A stretch of DNA of 64,000 bases. Source: Ruthenibacterium lactatiformans. GTDB taxonomy: Bacteria > Bacillota > Clostridia > Oscillospirales > Ruminococcaceae. The notes under the pieces are model-generated. The model did not search any database. It saw only the letters and a list, made by a program, of their open reading frames with translations, and had not been told where the DNA came from. Made by a program: the position numbers and the translations under genes. Position 1 is the first letter of the stretch; every line of letters starts with the position of its first letter. Positions 34,428 to 43,239 of the stretch are shown here, one piece after another. The stretch spans positions 248,001 through 312,000 of the forward strand of contig NZ_JXXK01000001.1 in assembly GCF_000949455.1 (NCBI RefSeq). The letters are read 5' to 3'.

Positions 34428-35140
34428 TGCCCTCCTTGTTTGAAGCCTATGTCACCAACTTGGGGAAGTACAACGAAGGTGAACTGGTAGGCGAATATCT
34501 GAAATTCCCCACGACACACGAGGAGGTGCAGGCCCTCTTGAAGCGCATCGGCATTGACGGGGTGCGGTATGAGGAAATCTTCATCACCGACTTTGACGGG
34601 GATGTGCTGGGGCTGTACGACCACTTGGGTGAATATGAGAACATCGACGAACTCAACCATCTGGCCTGCGTGATCTCCGAGCTGGATCAAAGCGATCTGG
34701 AGAAGTTTGAAGCGGTCATTGACAGCGGCGAATACACCGGCAGCGTGAAAGAGCTGATCAATCTGGCGCAAAATCTGGATTGCTTTGAGTTTTATCCGGG
34801 TGTGACAGACGATGAAACGCTGGGGCGCATCTATGTGGAGGACATGGAGGCTATTGATGTGCCGGAGCACCTGCTCAACTATTTCGACTACGAGGCATAC
34901 GGGCGGGATATTCGGCTCAACGAGGATGGGCATTACGCCCCAGGTGGCTATGTGCTGAACAATGGCGGCAGCTTCATTGAGCACTACCACGGGCGGGAGG
35001 ACATTCCCGACGAACACAAGGTTTTCTCCATGCCCAAGCTTAACATCCGGGAACAGATGGCCGCCTACAAGGAGGTCATTGACCGTTCCTCGCTGGAGGG
35101 AGAACGGCTGCACCCGAGAAAGGAGGTGCCGGAGCGATAA
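34427..35140 (+). CDS. ardA: Antirestriction protein ArdA
   Basis: A 237-residue acidic protein of the ArdA family, which mimics B-form DNA and blocks type I restriction enzymes, helping incoming DNA survive. Typical features: the start PSLFEAYVTNLGKYNEGELVGEYLKFP, the repeated Asp/Glu-rich segments, and GYVLNNGGSFIEHY-type motif in the C-terminal third. It is coupled to the DUF4406-like gene by a TGATG overlap. Such proteins are frequent in the leading region of conjugative elements. Confidence 0.92.
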   Translation: MPSLFEAYVTNLGKYNEGELVGEYLKFPTTHEEVQALLKRIGIDGVRYEEIFITDFDGDVLGLYDHLGEYENIDELNHLACVISELDQSDLEKFEAVIDSGEYTGSVKELINLAQNLDCFEFYPGVTDDETLGRIYVEDMEAIDVPEHLLNYFDYEAYGRDIRLNEDGHYAPGGYVLNNGGSFIEHYHGREDIPDEHKVFSMPKLNIREQMAAYKEVIDRSSLEGERLHPRKEVPER

Positions 35141-35149
35141 CAACACTTC

Positions 35150-35281
35150 GGGACAATTTGTCCCAAACATGGGGTGCCCCACAAAGTCGCATGACTTTGT
35201 GGGGAGAGAAGGAGCAACGAAGCGGGCGGATTTCGGGCGGCAACGCCCGAAGGAGCAAAGCGGAGTTTGTGACGACGAGGG
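35150..35281. repeat. Composite repeat, copy 1 (palindrome plus two hairpins)
   Basis: It starts with palindrome copy C (GGGACAATTTGTCCC, 35150-35164). It continues with the hairpin CCCCACAAAGTC/GACTTTGTGGGG (35177-35204) and a second hairpin TTCGGGCG/CGCCCGAA (about 35231-35250), ending in GTTTGTGACGACGA. A second copy lies at 62723-62858. Here it is mainly outside genes, between ardA and the PcfB-like gene. Confidence 0.75.
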
Positions 35282-35291
35282 GGTGGTTTGA

Positions 35292-35771
35292 CTGGTTGAT
35301 GAAGATGTTTCCCGGCGCACGATTGCCGTTTCCGTGAAGGCGTCCAAACTGACCGCCCGGGGCCTTGCCTATGTGCTGCGGGCCATTGGCCGGAAAATCG
35401 CCAAGCACCACCGGGCCAAGCAGACGCCACATGGCAAGCAAAGCGTGAAAAAGCTCATGGCCCACGGCGCATCGGCATCCAGCATCGAGCTGTCCGGCGA
35501 CACCAAGCTGTTTGACCGGGTGGCCCGGAAATGGAATGTGGACTACGCCTTTTACAAAACCGGGCCGGACAAATATCTGCTGTTCTTCAAGGCTGGGCAG
35601 GCCGACGCCATGACCGCCTGTTTTTCTGAATACTCCCGCAAGGTACTGAACAAGTCCAAGTCCCGGCGCATCCCCATCCAGGATCAGCTCAAACGGGCGT
35701 CGGAGCAGCTTGCCCAAGAGCGGCCCCGTCCCAAAGAGCGGGTACAGGAGGTGGTTCATGCCGACAGATAA
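35292..35771 (+). CDS. PcfB-family (DUF3801) conjugation protein
   Basis: A PcfB-like protein; in the Enterococcus system PcfB is a relaxosome accessory factor that contacts the coupling protein. The motif TIAVSVKASKLTARGLAYVLRAI is typical of the family start, and YAFYKTGPDKYLLFFKAGQADAM follows. No ATG fits: the frame opens at a CTG (35292) with GGGGTGG upstream, while the GTG at 35334 would cut off the conserved first residues. The upstream composite repeat may have replaced the original start region. It overlaps the coupling protein gene. Confidence 0.75.
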   Translation: MVDEDVSRRTIAVSVKASKLTARGLAYVLRAIGRKIAKHHRAKQTPHGKQSVKKLMAHGASASSIELSGDTKLFDRVARKWNVDYAFYKTGPDKYLLFFKAGQADAMTACFSEYSRKVLNKSKSRRIPIQDQLKRASEQLAQERPRPKERVQEVVHADR

Positions 35772-36729
35772 AATCCGAAAGTACATTCTCCCCAACATTC
35801 CCTATCTGTTTATCGGCTGGGCCTGTCTGAAGCTGGGGACGGCCTACCGTCTGGCAGCGGGGGCCGGGTTTGGTGAAAAGCTGCTGGGGCTGGGCCGGAG
35901 CATCGGCCCGGCCTTTGCCGACTTTGCGCCAGGGCTCGATCCCTTTGACTGGCTGGTGGGCCTTGTGGGGGCGGTGGCCTTTCGCCTACTGATCTACTTC
36001 AAAAGCAAGAACGCAAAGAAATACAGGCGGGACGAGGAATACGGCTCCGCCCGGTGGGGAACGGAAAAGGACATCAAGCCCTTTGTCGATCCCAAGTTTG
36101 AAAATAATATCATTCTCACCGGGACGGAGATGCTCACCATCAACACCCGGCCCAAAAATCCGGCCAACGCCCGCAACCTCAACGCCTGTGTCATCGGATC
36201 GTCCGGCTCCGGCAAGACCCGGTTCTGGCTCACCCCCCAGCTGCTCCAAGCTCATTCATCCTATGTAGTGGTCGATCCCAAAGGAGGTGTCCTCGGGCAA
36301 GTCGGTCACTTTCTCCAGCAGCGGGGGTATAAAATCAAGGTATTCAACAGCATAGATTTTTCAAAATCCATGCACTATAATCCGCTGGCCTACATCAAGA
36401 ATGAGGCGGACATCTTGAAGTTTGTAAACGCCTTGATTTCCAACACCAAGGGCGAGGGCAAAGAGGGCGATCCGTTCTGGACGAAGGCCGAAACGCTTTT
36501 GTACTGCGCCCTGCTGGGGTACATCATTTTTGAGGGCTCCGAGGAGGAGCGCAACATGAATACGCTGGTTGACATGATCTCCGGCATGGAAGTGAAGGAG
36601 GATGACGAGGACTTTCTCAACGCCGTGGACTATATGTTCAAGGGGCTGGAACAGCGCAAGCCGGATTGCTTTGCGGTGAAGCAGTACAAGAAGTACAAGC
36701 TGGCCAGCGGTGATATATGCTCTAAGTGA
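35758..36729 (+). pseudogene. VirD4/TraG-type coupling protein, 5' part (split by transposon)
   Basis: The coupling protein links the relaxosome to the type IV secretion channel. This part encodes 317 genuine residues: two N-terminal membrane segments, the Walker A GSSGSGKTRF near residue 150 and VVVDPKGG. The frame then enters the inserted element after GG at 36709-36710, adds a few foreign residues and stops. The remaining C-terminal part lies at 55288-56164. The starting ATG overlaps the end of the PcfB-like gene. As it stands the protein is not functional unless the insert leaves. Confidence 0.9.
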
Positions 36730-36787
36730 CTTCTTAATCATGATTTTGTCATGGTTAGTGAAGCAATCACTTAGAGCATTTTTGTTT
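36717..36787 (+). terminator. Long hairpin terminator at the left end of the nested element
   Basis: ATGCTCTAAGTGA (36717-36729) pairs with TCACTTAGAGCAT, and most of the sequence between also pairs (CTTC/GAAG, TAA/TTA, CATGA/TCATG). TTTTTGTTT follows. It would stop transcripts coming from the ICE. The 5' arm overlaps the -10 box of the promoter predicted at the circle junction. Confidence 0.8.
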
Positions 36788-36801
36788 CAGGAGGTACAAC
36801 C

Positions 36802-38682
36802 ATGAGAAATGAAAAAATTACCCCACTGTACGAGCGCCTGAGCCGGGACGATGAGTTACAGGGCGAGAGCAACTCCATATCCAACCAAAAACAGATGTTA
36901 GAGGATTTTGCCCGCCGGAACGGGCTGCCCAACCCTACGCACTTTACCGATGATGGTATCTCAGGCACCCGTTTTGACCGCCCCGGATTTTTGGCGATGA
37001 TGGAGGAAGTGGAGGCAGGGCGTGTAGAGGCAATCGTCATCAAGGACATGAGCCGGTTGGGGCGCGACTATTTAAAGGTCGGTCAGGTCATGGAGGTTTT
37101 GCGGCAGCGCGGAGTTCGGCTGATTGCGATCAATGACGGTGTGGACAGTCTGAAAGGCGATGACGATTTCACTCCGTTCCGCAACATTATGAATGAATTT
37201 TACGCCCGTGATACCAGCCGGAAAATCCGCTCTGTGTTTAAGTCAAAAGGCATGAGCGGTAAGCACCTGACAGGCACCGTGATTTACGGCTACTTATGGG
37301 ACGAAAAGCGGGAGCATTGGCTGGTAGATGAGGAAGCTGCCGAAGTGGTACGCCGTATATTCTCCCTCACGCTGGAGGGATATGGGCCTTATCAGATCGC
37401 CTGCAAATTATCCGCAGAGCGGATTGAAATTCCTGTCGTACACCTTGCCCGCTTCAACGAGGGTGTGAACCGTTCAAAGCCGGTCAAAGACCCCTATGGA
37501 TGGGGATCATCTACCATCGTGAACATTTTGAAAAAACGAGAGTATTTGGGGCATACCATCAATTTCAAGACCCGCAAGCACTTTAAGGACAAGAAAAGCC
37601 ACTATGTTTCTGAGGACGAGTGGACGATCTTTGAGAATACCCATGAAGCCATTATCGACCAGCAGACCTTTGATTTGGCGCAGAAAATCCGCAGCAATGT
37701 ACGGCGTTATCCAAACGGCTGGGGCGAAGCGGCTCCCCTCACAGGCTTGCTCTATTGTGCCGATTGCGGCGGCAAGATGTATGTCCACCGCACCAACAAT
37801 GGCAAGCGGGTTTCTCAATATACCTGTTCCAATTATACCAAAGTTCCGTGTGGGACACTATGCCCTACACAACACCGTATCAATGAGAGTGCTGTCCTGA
37901 CATTGGTTTCCGACACGCTCCGGGCTATCGCTGAATATTCGAGAAATGACCGGACGGAATTTATTCACACTGTTCAGGAGACGCAGGTTGCTCAACAGAG
38001 TGCCGATATATCGAAAAAGCGCATGCGTCTGGCTGCTGCCCAAAAGAGAGCCGGAGAACTGGAAAAACTGATTTGCAAAATCTATGAGGACAACGCCCTC
38101 GGCAAGCTGCCGGATGCACGATATAAGGCGCTTGATGCACAGTATGCCAAAGAGCAGGACGCACTTGAGATTGAAATTGCAGAGCTGGAAAAGGCTGTTA
38201 CCGGCTATGAGCAGAGCCAGAAATCCGCAGAGAAATTTATAGCCCTGATTGATAAATACGAGAATTTTGACACGCTGACAAACACCATGCTCAATGAGTT
38301 TGTAGAGAAAATCCTTGTCCACGAACGCGCCCGAAAAGGCAGCCAGGACACCACGCAGGAAATTGAAATCTACTTCAATTTTTTAGGACGCTATATCCCA
38401 CCATCCTTACAGCCGGTTCCTTTAACACCGGAGGAACAGGAAGAATTGCGAAAAAAAGAAGAACGCAAGGACAGGCTCCATCAGAACTATTTGAAACGAA
38501 AAGCCAGCGGCGCACAGAAACGGTATGAGGACAAAATCAAGGCGCAGAAAAAAGCGGAAATGGACGCTAAGAAAGCCCTGATCCGGGCTGAGGATATGAA
38601 AAAAGGTGTTTTTTCTACTGTCGGACAGCTGCCGAAAGAAGAACCGCGCAAAGGCAGCATAGCAGCCAGCGCAGCAGTCTAA
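36802..38682 (+). CDS. Large serine recombinase, TnpX/TndX type
   Basis: Excises and inserts the element. The 626-residue protein has the resolvase domain with catalytic Ser14 (YERLSRDD), the Arg pair in MSRLGRDY and YARDTSRKI, the recombinase domain (about 165-300), and the zinc ribbon CADCGG near 319 with CSNY near 342 and CGTLC. A coiled-coil (about 390-480) and a C-terminal basic tail follow. AGGAGG precedes the ATG. It is the first gene of the element, read inward, as in Tn4451. That family usually shows a GA crossover, whereas GG is seen here. Confidence 0.93.
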   Translation: MRNEKITPLYERLSRDDELQGESNSISNQKQMLEDFARRNGLPNPTHFTDDGISGTRFDRPGFLAMMEEVEAGRVEAIVIKDMSRLGRDYLKVGQVMEVLRQRGVRLIAINDGVDSLKGDDDFTPFRNIMNEFYARDTSRKIRSVFKSKGMSGKHLTGTVIYGYLWDEKREHWLVDEEAAEVVRRIFSLTLEGYGPYQIACKLSAERIEIPVVHLARFNEGVNRSKPVKDPYGWGSSTIVNILKKREYLGHTINFKTRKHFKDKKSHYVSEDEWTIFENTHEAIIDQQTFDLAQKIRSNVRRYPNGWGEAAPLTGLLYCADCGGKMYVHRTNNGKRVSQYTCSNYTKVPCGTLCPTQHRINESAVLTLVSDTLRAIAEYSRNDRTEFIHTVQETQVAQQSADISKKRMRLAAAQKRAGELEKLICKIYEDNALGKLPDARYKALDAQYAKEQDALEIEIAELEKAVTGYEQSQKSAEKFIALIDKYENFDTLTNTMLNEFVEKILVHERARKGSQDTTQEIEIYFNFLGRYIPPSLQPVPLTPEEQEELRKKEERKDRLHQNYLKRKASGAQKRYEDKIKAQKKAEMDAKKALIRAEDMKKGVFSTVGQLPKEEPRKGSIAASAAV

Positions 38683-38708
38683 TCATCACGGAGCAAAGGA
38701 GAATGAAT

Positions 38709-39062
38709 ATGAGTAAGTTGACTTACATTCGTTGTGGAGATTATGATATACCCAACCTAAAACTTTCTGAACAGCCGGAAACTTCTATCGGTAAGTACGG
38801 CAGGATGAGAAAGTCCTACCTGAAGGAACACCGTCCTATTCTCTACAACCAACTGCTGATGAGCGAGAAGCTGTATCCGCACCTGTTAGAGATTGAGCGG
38901 ACAGCACAGGGGCGTGTGGAAACCATGTTGCCTCACATGATGGAAGTTGCGGGTGTCACGGAGGAACTGAAAGCCTGTGACCCTATGCGCTGGGTGGGGC
39001 TGATGAACACGCTGAAAGCGCAGGCAGAAGAAATCATATTAGCAGAATTGATTAACGACTGA
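38709..39062 (+). CDS. Transposon-encoded protein TnpV
   Basis: A 117-residue TnpV-like protein, named from Tn4451/Tn4453, of unknown role. Typical features are the start MSKLTYIRCGDYDIPNL, GKYGRMRKSYLKEHRP and the C-terminal MRWVGLMNTLKAQAEEI. AAAGGAG stands 7 bp before the ATG at 38709. It directly follows the recombinase. Confidence 0.85.
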   Translation: MSKLTYIRCGDYDIPNLKLSEQPETSIGKYGRMRKSYLKEHRPILYNQLLMSEKLYPHLLEIERTAQGRVETMLPHMMEVAGVTEELKACDPMRWVGLMNTLKAQAEEIILAELIND

Positions 39063-39122
39063 TTCCCTAACAATAAATTACAATATAATCAAAAAGACGA
39101 AGTTAGTGTAAATAGACTGACT

Positions 39123-40106
39123 TCATCTTTTTTGATTCCTATATTCTTCTGGGGATTTTCCATAAACTTTACGGAAAGTGGCCGCAAATTTACTTGCATT
39201 GGCATAGCCCAAATGCTCTGCAATATTGCCGATTGTCAAATTCGGTTTTGACATCAATAAAAGCGCATACCGCATTTTTGCCTGTCGGATATAAGCCCCA
39301 ATAGGAACACCATACATGGCTTTGAATGATTCTCGAAGTTTGGTCTGCCCCATTGCTGCTATTTTGCAAAGCTGCGAGAGTTCTGGTGGGTTTAAAATAT
39401 TCTGTTCAATAGCCAGACGTACAGATTCCAGCGCCTTTTTCTCTTGTTTGGAAAGAGACTGGTGTTTAGATGCTATCTCCTGTCGCTGTTTATGAAAGTT
39501 GCCTGCCACAATAGAAAGCAGTTCACCTACTTTGCTTTCGTAGTAAAGACGGGAGGTTTCGCCAGCAATCAGTTTATCCCGTATCTGCAAAAACAGGGTT
39601 CCAATTTCCGGGGTATTATAATCAAAAGCTTTCCAATCATAAACCTCTGCATAGTCAAAATCGTCCGGGGTAAAACGGTCTTGCAGATTTTTCTCTATGT
39701 AATCTTCAAACAGCAAAACTGACGCATAGCTGATTGGTATATTGGGTTGATATAATACTCGCCCCTGTGACGGCTTATTTAGATAAAGGTGGATTCCCTC
39801 TGTGATAGGTTGGGCTTTCCGCCCATTCTGGATCAGGGTAACACCGCCGGATTCCAAATAATAAATTTTCACCAGCTTTTGATTGATCTCATATTTGCGT
39901 TCCATTGAGGCGTATGGTATCCAGCTTCCGGTTGACAGGAATAATCCATCTGTCGGTTGAACCTGATAGATATTTCCATAGCCTTGTCTGTTTTGCGGCT
40001 GCAAGGTGCAGATTCCATTATGATTATCCTGTCGAAAATGATAATCATGCAGATAAAAAGAAGCATCCCCTAATTCGTGCGCGGCCTGTGTAGAATCGGT
40101 CTGCAT
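39123..40106 (-). CDS. AraC-family regulator of the ECF/ABC cluster
   Basis: A 327-residue protein with an N-terminal sensor domain (GYGNIYQVQPTDGLFLSTG, residues about 40-160) and a C-terminal AraC domain with two helix-turn-helix motifs (ELSQLCKIAAMGQTKLRESFKAMYG and TIGNIAEHLGYANASKFAATFRKVYGKSP). The architecture recalls PchR/YbtA-type regulators that sense iron-siderophore complexes. It is divergent from the uptake operon that it probably activates. The ATG at 40106 was chosen over a GTG 9 bp upstream because GGGGGTGA precedes it. Confidence 0.85.
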   Translation of the reverse strand: MQTDSTQAAHELGDASFYLHDYHFRQDNHNGICTLQPQNRQGYGNIYQVQPTDGLFLSTGSWIPYASMERKYEINQKLVKIYYLESGGVTLIQNGRKAQPITEGIHLYLNKPSQGRVLYQPNIPISYASVLLFEDYIEKNLQDRFTPDDFDYAEVYDWKAFDYNTPEIGTLFLQIRDKLIAGETSRLYYESKVGELLSIVAGNFHKQRQEIASKHQSLSKQEKKALESVRLAIEQNILNPPELSQLCKIAAMGQTKLRESFKAMYGVPIGAYIRQAKMRYALLLMSKPNLTIGNIAEHLGYANASKFAATFRKVYGKSPEEYRNQKR

Positions 40107-40230
40107 CCTGCTCACCCCCGTTTCTTATGTAGTCGGAATAATCCGCAGTATCTTTTTTTATGCTCCAAAATGTCGCAAAGGCTGTCAGCAAAACCACAAA
40201 AAGCACTGATATATCCGGTTGTTTTTCCAC
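40045..40230 (-). CDS. Possible small membrane protein upstream of the AraC regulator
   Basis: A 61-residue frame starting with GTG behind AGGAG, with one hydrophobic segment (ISVLFVVLLTAFATFW) near the N-terminus. Its 3' end overlaps the start of the AraC gene in another frame. Only the ribosome site and the membrane segment support it. Confidence 0.25.
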   Translation of the reverse strand: MEKQPDISVLFVVLLTAFATFWSIKKDTADYSDYIRNGGEQDADRFYTGRARIRGCFFLSA

Positions 40231-40263
40231 TTTTAACTCCTGTTTTGACCTTTTTTGCCGGAT

Positions 40264-40292
40264 TTGACACCCAAAAAATCACTGAGTAGAAT
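40264..40292 (+). promoter_or_regulatory. Promoter of the ECF/ABC operon
   Basis: Consensus TTGACA, a 17-bp spacer and TAGAAT, followed by the TTAG-N6-CTAA dyad. The rest of the gap to the first gene (40322-40390) shows no other element. Confidence 0.75.
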
Positions 40293-40307
40293 GACATTAC
40301 TGGCTGG

Positions 40308-40321
40308 TTAGCTGACTCTAA
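40308..40321. promoter_or_regulatory. TTAG-N6-CTAA dyad in the mobile ECF/ABC operon leader
   Basis: TTAGCTGACTCTAA begins 15 bp after the -10 box, about +9 to +22 of the transcript, the same placement as in the feo operon. It is a likely operator for the DtxR-type protein at the end of this operon or for the chromosomal one. Confidence 0.65.
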
Positions 40322-40400
40322 TCACAGCAATTCTATCACGATTTTGTGCGTAGGTCAATGAGGCTTCTGCCAGCAAATAATAAATAGGAGGACGTTGAAA

Positions 40401-41006
40401 ATGTCTAATTCACAACAAATGAAAAAAGGGCTGTCTGTGCGTGATTTGATTACCACCGGCATCCTTGCTGCTTTGTACATGGTATGCGCCATGATTGGCG
40501 AGGCTATCTTTGGGTTCTTCCCTGTACTGACTTTCCTTTGCCCGCTGTCTATTGCGCTGCTGTGCGGCCCGGTTTATATGCTGATACTGGCGAAGGTGCC
40601 GAAGCATGGCCCAATCATTGTCACCGGTATTTTGGTAGGAGGTGTACTGTTCGTACTCGGTATGTACTGGTCTATGTGTTTGGCATATTGTATTCTCGGC
40701 GTTGTGGCCGATCTGCTGGCCGGTTCCGGGAACTTTAGAAACAAAGGGCGTAACCTGTTGTCCTACATGATTTTTGTTCTCAGCCCAGTTTTCTCCTACG
40801 GTATGCTTTGGTTTGACCGCGACGCCTATGTGCAATATTTGGTAGAAAAGGGAACAGAACAGACCTATATGGACACAATGGTTTCAACCGCGCAAAACTG
40901 GATGCTCCCGGCAATGATTATCGGCGTGTTGATCTGTGCTGCTATCAGCGGTCTTGTAGGCCAGAAACTATTGAAAAAGCATTTTGAAAAGGCCGGAGTA
41001 GTGTAA
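40401..41006 (+). CDS. MptD-family putative ECF transporter S component
   Basis: A 201-residue membrane protein with about six hydrophobic segments and the start SVRDLITTGILAALYMVCAMIGEA, typical of Trep_Strep/MptD-like substrate-binding (S) components of energy-coupling factor importers. AGGAGG lies 9 bp before the ATG. It is followed at once by the T and A components, so the three make a dedicated importer. The substrate is unknown; the DtxR dyad and siderophore-type neighbours point to a metal chelate or related small molecule. Confidence 0.85.
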   Translation: MSNSQQMKKGLSVRDLITTGILAALYMVCAMIGEAIFGFFPVLTFLCPLSIALLCGPVYMLILAKVPKHGPIIVTGILVGGVLFVLGMYWSMCLAYCILGVVADLLAGSGNFRNKGRNLLSYMIFVLSPVFSYGMLWFDRDAYVQYLVEKGTEQTYMDTMVSTAQNWMLPAMIIGVLICAAISGLVGQKLLKKHFEKAGVV

Positions 41007-41746
41007 TGGAGATGCAACTGCAAACAAAAGACACACTTGCCACATTACATTTAGACCCTCGCACAAAACTATATCTGTTGATCGTCGGAAATGTTGCGTT
41101 GTTCCTTGCGCCCTCTTTACTCTATGAGATTGCGCTGGTTGTATGCGTTGTGATTCTCGGCATCCTTGTAGGAGCAAAGCGGTTTACGGTAAGAATGGCT
41201 GCTGTCTATGCGGGAATGGTTGTTCTGCATATCATTGGAACAAATTATTTGACAGGGACTTTGCAGATTGCGATTGTAACATTTACCGTATTTATCCGTA
41301 AAATCTTTCCTTGTGCCATGCTCGGAGGTATTTTAGTCAGCACGACAAGGGTAAATGAATTTATGGCGGCCATGAACCGTATTCATATGCCAAAAGCAAT
41401 GGTTATTCCTCTGACGGTCATGCTCCGCTATTTTCCTATGGTGCATGAGGATTGGGGCTATATCAGCGACGCCATGCGGATGCGCGATGTAGCTCCAACC
41501 GTCAAAAGTCTGCTGACCCATCCGGCCCGAACAGTGGAATGTATCTATGTTCCGATGATGATGTCAGCACTGAAAGTGGCGGATGAATTGTCGGCGGCGG
41601 CTGTTACAAGGGGGCTGGAAAATCCGAAGCCCCGAACCTGCTTGCAGGAAATCCACTTTAGTGTTGCGGATGCCGTATGCTTTATCCTGTTCACTTTGTT
41701 TATGTCAGTGTCAATCTGGCTGAAATTGAAAGGGGGTGCAGGCTAA
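41006..41746 (+). CDS. ECF transporter T component (EcfT/CbiQ type)
   Basis: A 246-residue transmembrane protein with about five hydrophobic segments; the conserved coupling helices are visible as SDAMRMRDVAPTV and AVTRGLENPKPR (the Ala-Arg-Gly type boxes that hold the ATPases). Its ATG overlaps the end of the S-component gene by one base, and its stop overlaps the ATPase start. Confidence 0.9.
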   Translation: MEMQLQTKDTLATLHLDPRTKLYLLIVGNVALFLAPSLLYEIALVVCVVILGILVGAKRFTVRMAAVYAGMVVLHIIGTNYLTGTLQIAIVTFTVFIRKIFPCAMLGGILVSTTRVNEFMAAMNRIHMPKAMVIPLTVMLRYFPMVHEDWGYISDAMRMRDVAPTVKSLLTHPARTVECIYVPMMMSALKVADELSAAAVTRGLENPKPRTCLQEIHFSVADAVCFILFTLFMSVSIWLKLKGGAG

Positions 41747-43239
41747 TGATCCGTTTTGACAAGGTTTCTTTTACCTATCAGGAATCATTACAAAATGGCG
41801 GACTGCGCGATGTTGATTTGACAATCAACAAAGGCGAGTGTGTGCTGTTGTGTGGGCGAAGCGGCTGTGGGAAGACCACATTGACCCGTCTTGTGAATGG
41901 CCTGATTCCATACTTTTATCCGGGAGAAGTCACCGGAACAACCTATGTTGACGGTAAAAATATACAGGATTATCCCATATATGAAGTGTCCGAGTATGTG
42001 GGGTCTGTATTCCAAAATCCACGCTCTCAATTTTTTAATGTAGATACAGACAGTGAAATCTCCTTTGGAATGGAAAATCTGACTTATCCAAGGGAAAAAA
42101 TGAAAGAACGCATTTCAAAGACAGTTGCGGATTTAGATATAGCACATCTGACGGGGAGAAGCATATTTGAATTGTCTGGCGGTGAAAAACAAAAGGTGGC
42201 GTTTGCGTCCATCTATGCTATGTCTCCGAGTATTTACTTGTTAGATGAACCATCGTCCAATCTGGATATGGATGCTATTGAGGATTTGCGGCGTACACTT
42301 GAACTCCTAAAGAAACAAGGCAAGACCATTCTAATTGCAGAACATAGGATTTATTATCTGAGGGAATTAGTTGACCGCATTGCGTATATGGAAAACGGGG
42401 CTATATCTGCTGTGTTTTCTCCAAGCCAGTTTCTTTCTATTCCTGAAGAACAGCGGCATAGTATGGGACTTCGCGCTTTAGATTTGTCAAAGGTACAGCC
42501 AAGGGCCTTTGCTGAAAATTCTCAAAAGCCGATTTTGGAAGTCAGGAACTTATCCTTGTTCTATAAGAAAAAACTGGTTCTGGACGATTTGAATTTGAGT
42601 GCGGCACCGGGAGAAATCATAGGAATTATCGGCCATAACGGAGCCGGGAAATCTACATTTTCCAGAACACTATGCGGCCTGCACACAAACTGTACGGGAC
42701 AAATTCTTTGGGATGGTAAAGAACTGAACGCAAAGAGCCGGTTAAAACGCTCCTATATGGTGATGCAGGACGTAAGCTATCAGTTATTTGCCGATACATT
42801 GGAAAAGGAATGTGTATTTGGAATTAAGCATCCTGATCTGGATGCAGCAAAACAGGCAATGGAACGGCTGGGTATTTATGAGTACCGTACTCATCATCCC
42901 AATACACTTTCCGGGGGGCAGAAGCAGCGTGCAGCCGTGGCGGTCAGTATGGTATGCCGTAAGGATGTTTTAATTTTTGATGAACCAACTAGCGGACTTG
43001 ATTATGACAGCATGATTCAGGTTGCGGGGTTATTTCAAACGCTTTCCAAAATGGGAAAGGTAATTTTTGTTGTAACCCATGATTACGAATTTTTAGCGGC
43101 AGCCTGTACAAGAGTGATTCATTTAGATAACGGAAAACAGCAGGAAGATTACCCACTTTCCCCCGACAATCTGCATCGACTACATGATTTTTTCTTGCGG
43201 TCAGAAAGGAGGCAGAACCTTGAGGAGAATGGAAAATGA
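41746..43239 (+). CDS. ECF transporter ATPase, two ABC domains in one chain
   Basis: A 497-residue protein with two complete ABC ATPase domains: first Walker A CGRSGCGKTT (about 38-47), signature LSGGEKQKVAF, Walker B IYLLDEPSSNLD; second Walker A GHNGAGKST (about 305), signature LSGGQKQRAAVA, Walker B LIFDEPTSGLD. It powers the S and T components. TAATG overlap with ecfT. Confidence 0.93.
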   Translation: MIRFDKVSFTYQESLQNGGLRDVDLTINKGECVLLCGRSGCGKTTLTRLVNGLIPYFYPGEVTGTTYVDGKNIQDYPIYEVSEYVGSVFQNPRSQFFNVDTDSEISFGMENLTYPREKMKERISKTVADLDIAHLTGRSIFELSGGEKQKVAFASIYAMSPSIYLLDEPSSNLDMDAIEDLRRTLELLKKQGKTILIAEHRIYYLRELVDRIAYMENGAISAVFSPSQFLSIPEEQRHSMGLRALDLSKVQPRAFAENSQKPILEVRNLSLFYKKKLVLDDLNLSAAPGEIIGIIGHNGAGKSTFSRTLCGLHTNCTGQILWDGKELNAKSRLKRSYMVMQDVSYQLFADTLEKECVFGIKHPDLDAAKQAMERLGIYEYRTHHPNTLSGGQKQRAAVAVSMVCRKDVLIFDEPTSGLDYDSMIQVAGLFQTLSKMGKVIFVVTHDYEFLAAACTRVIHLDNGKQQEDYPLSPDNLHRLHDFFLRSERRQNLEENGK

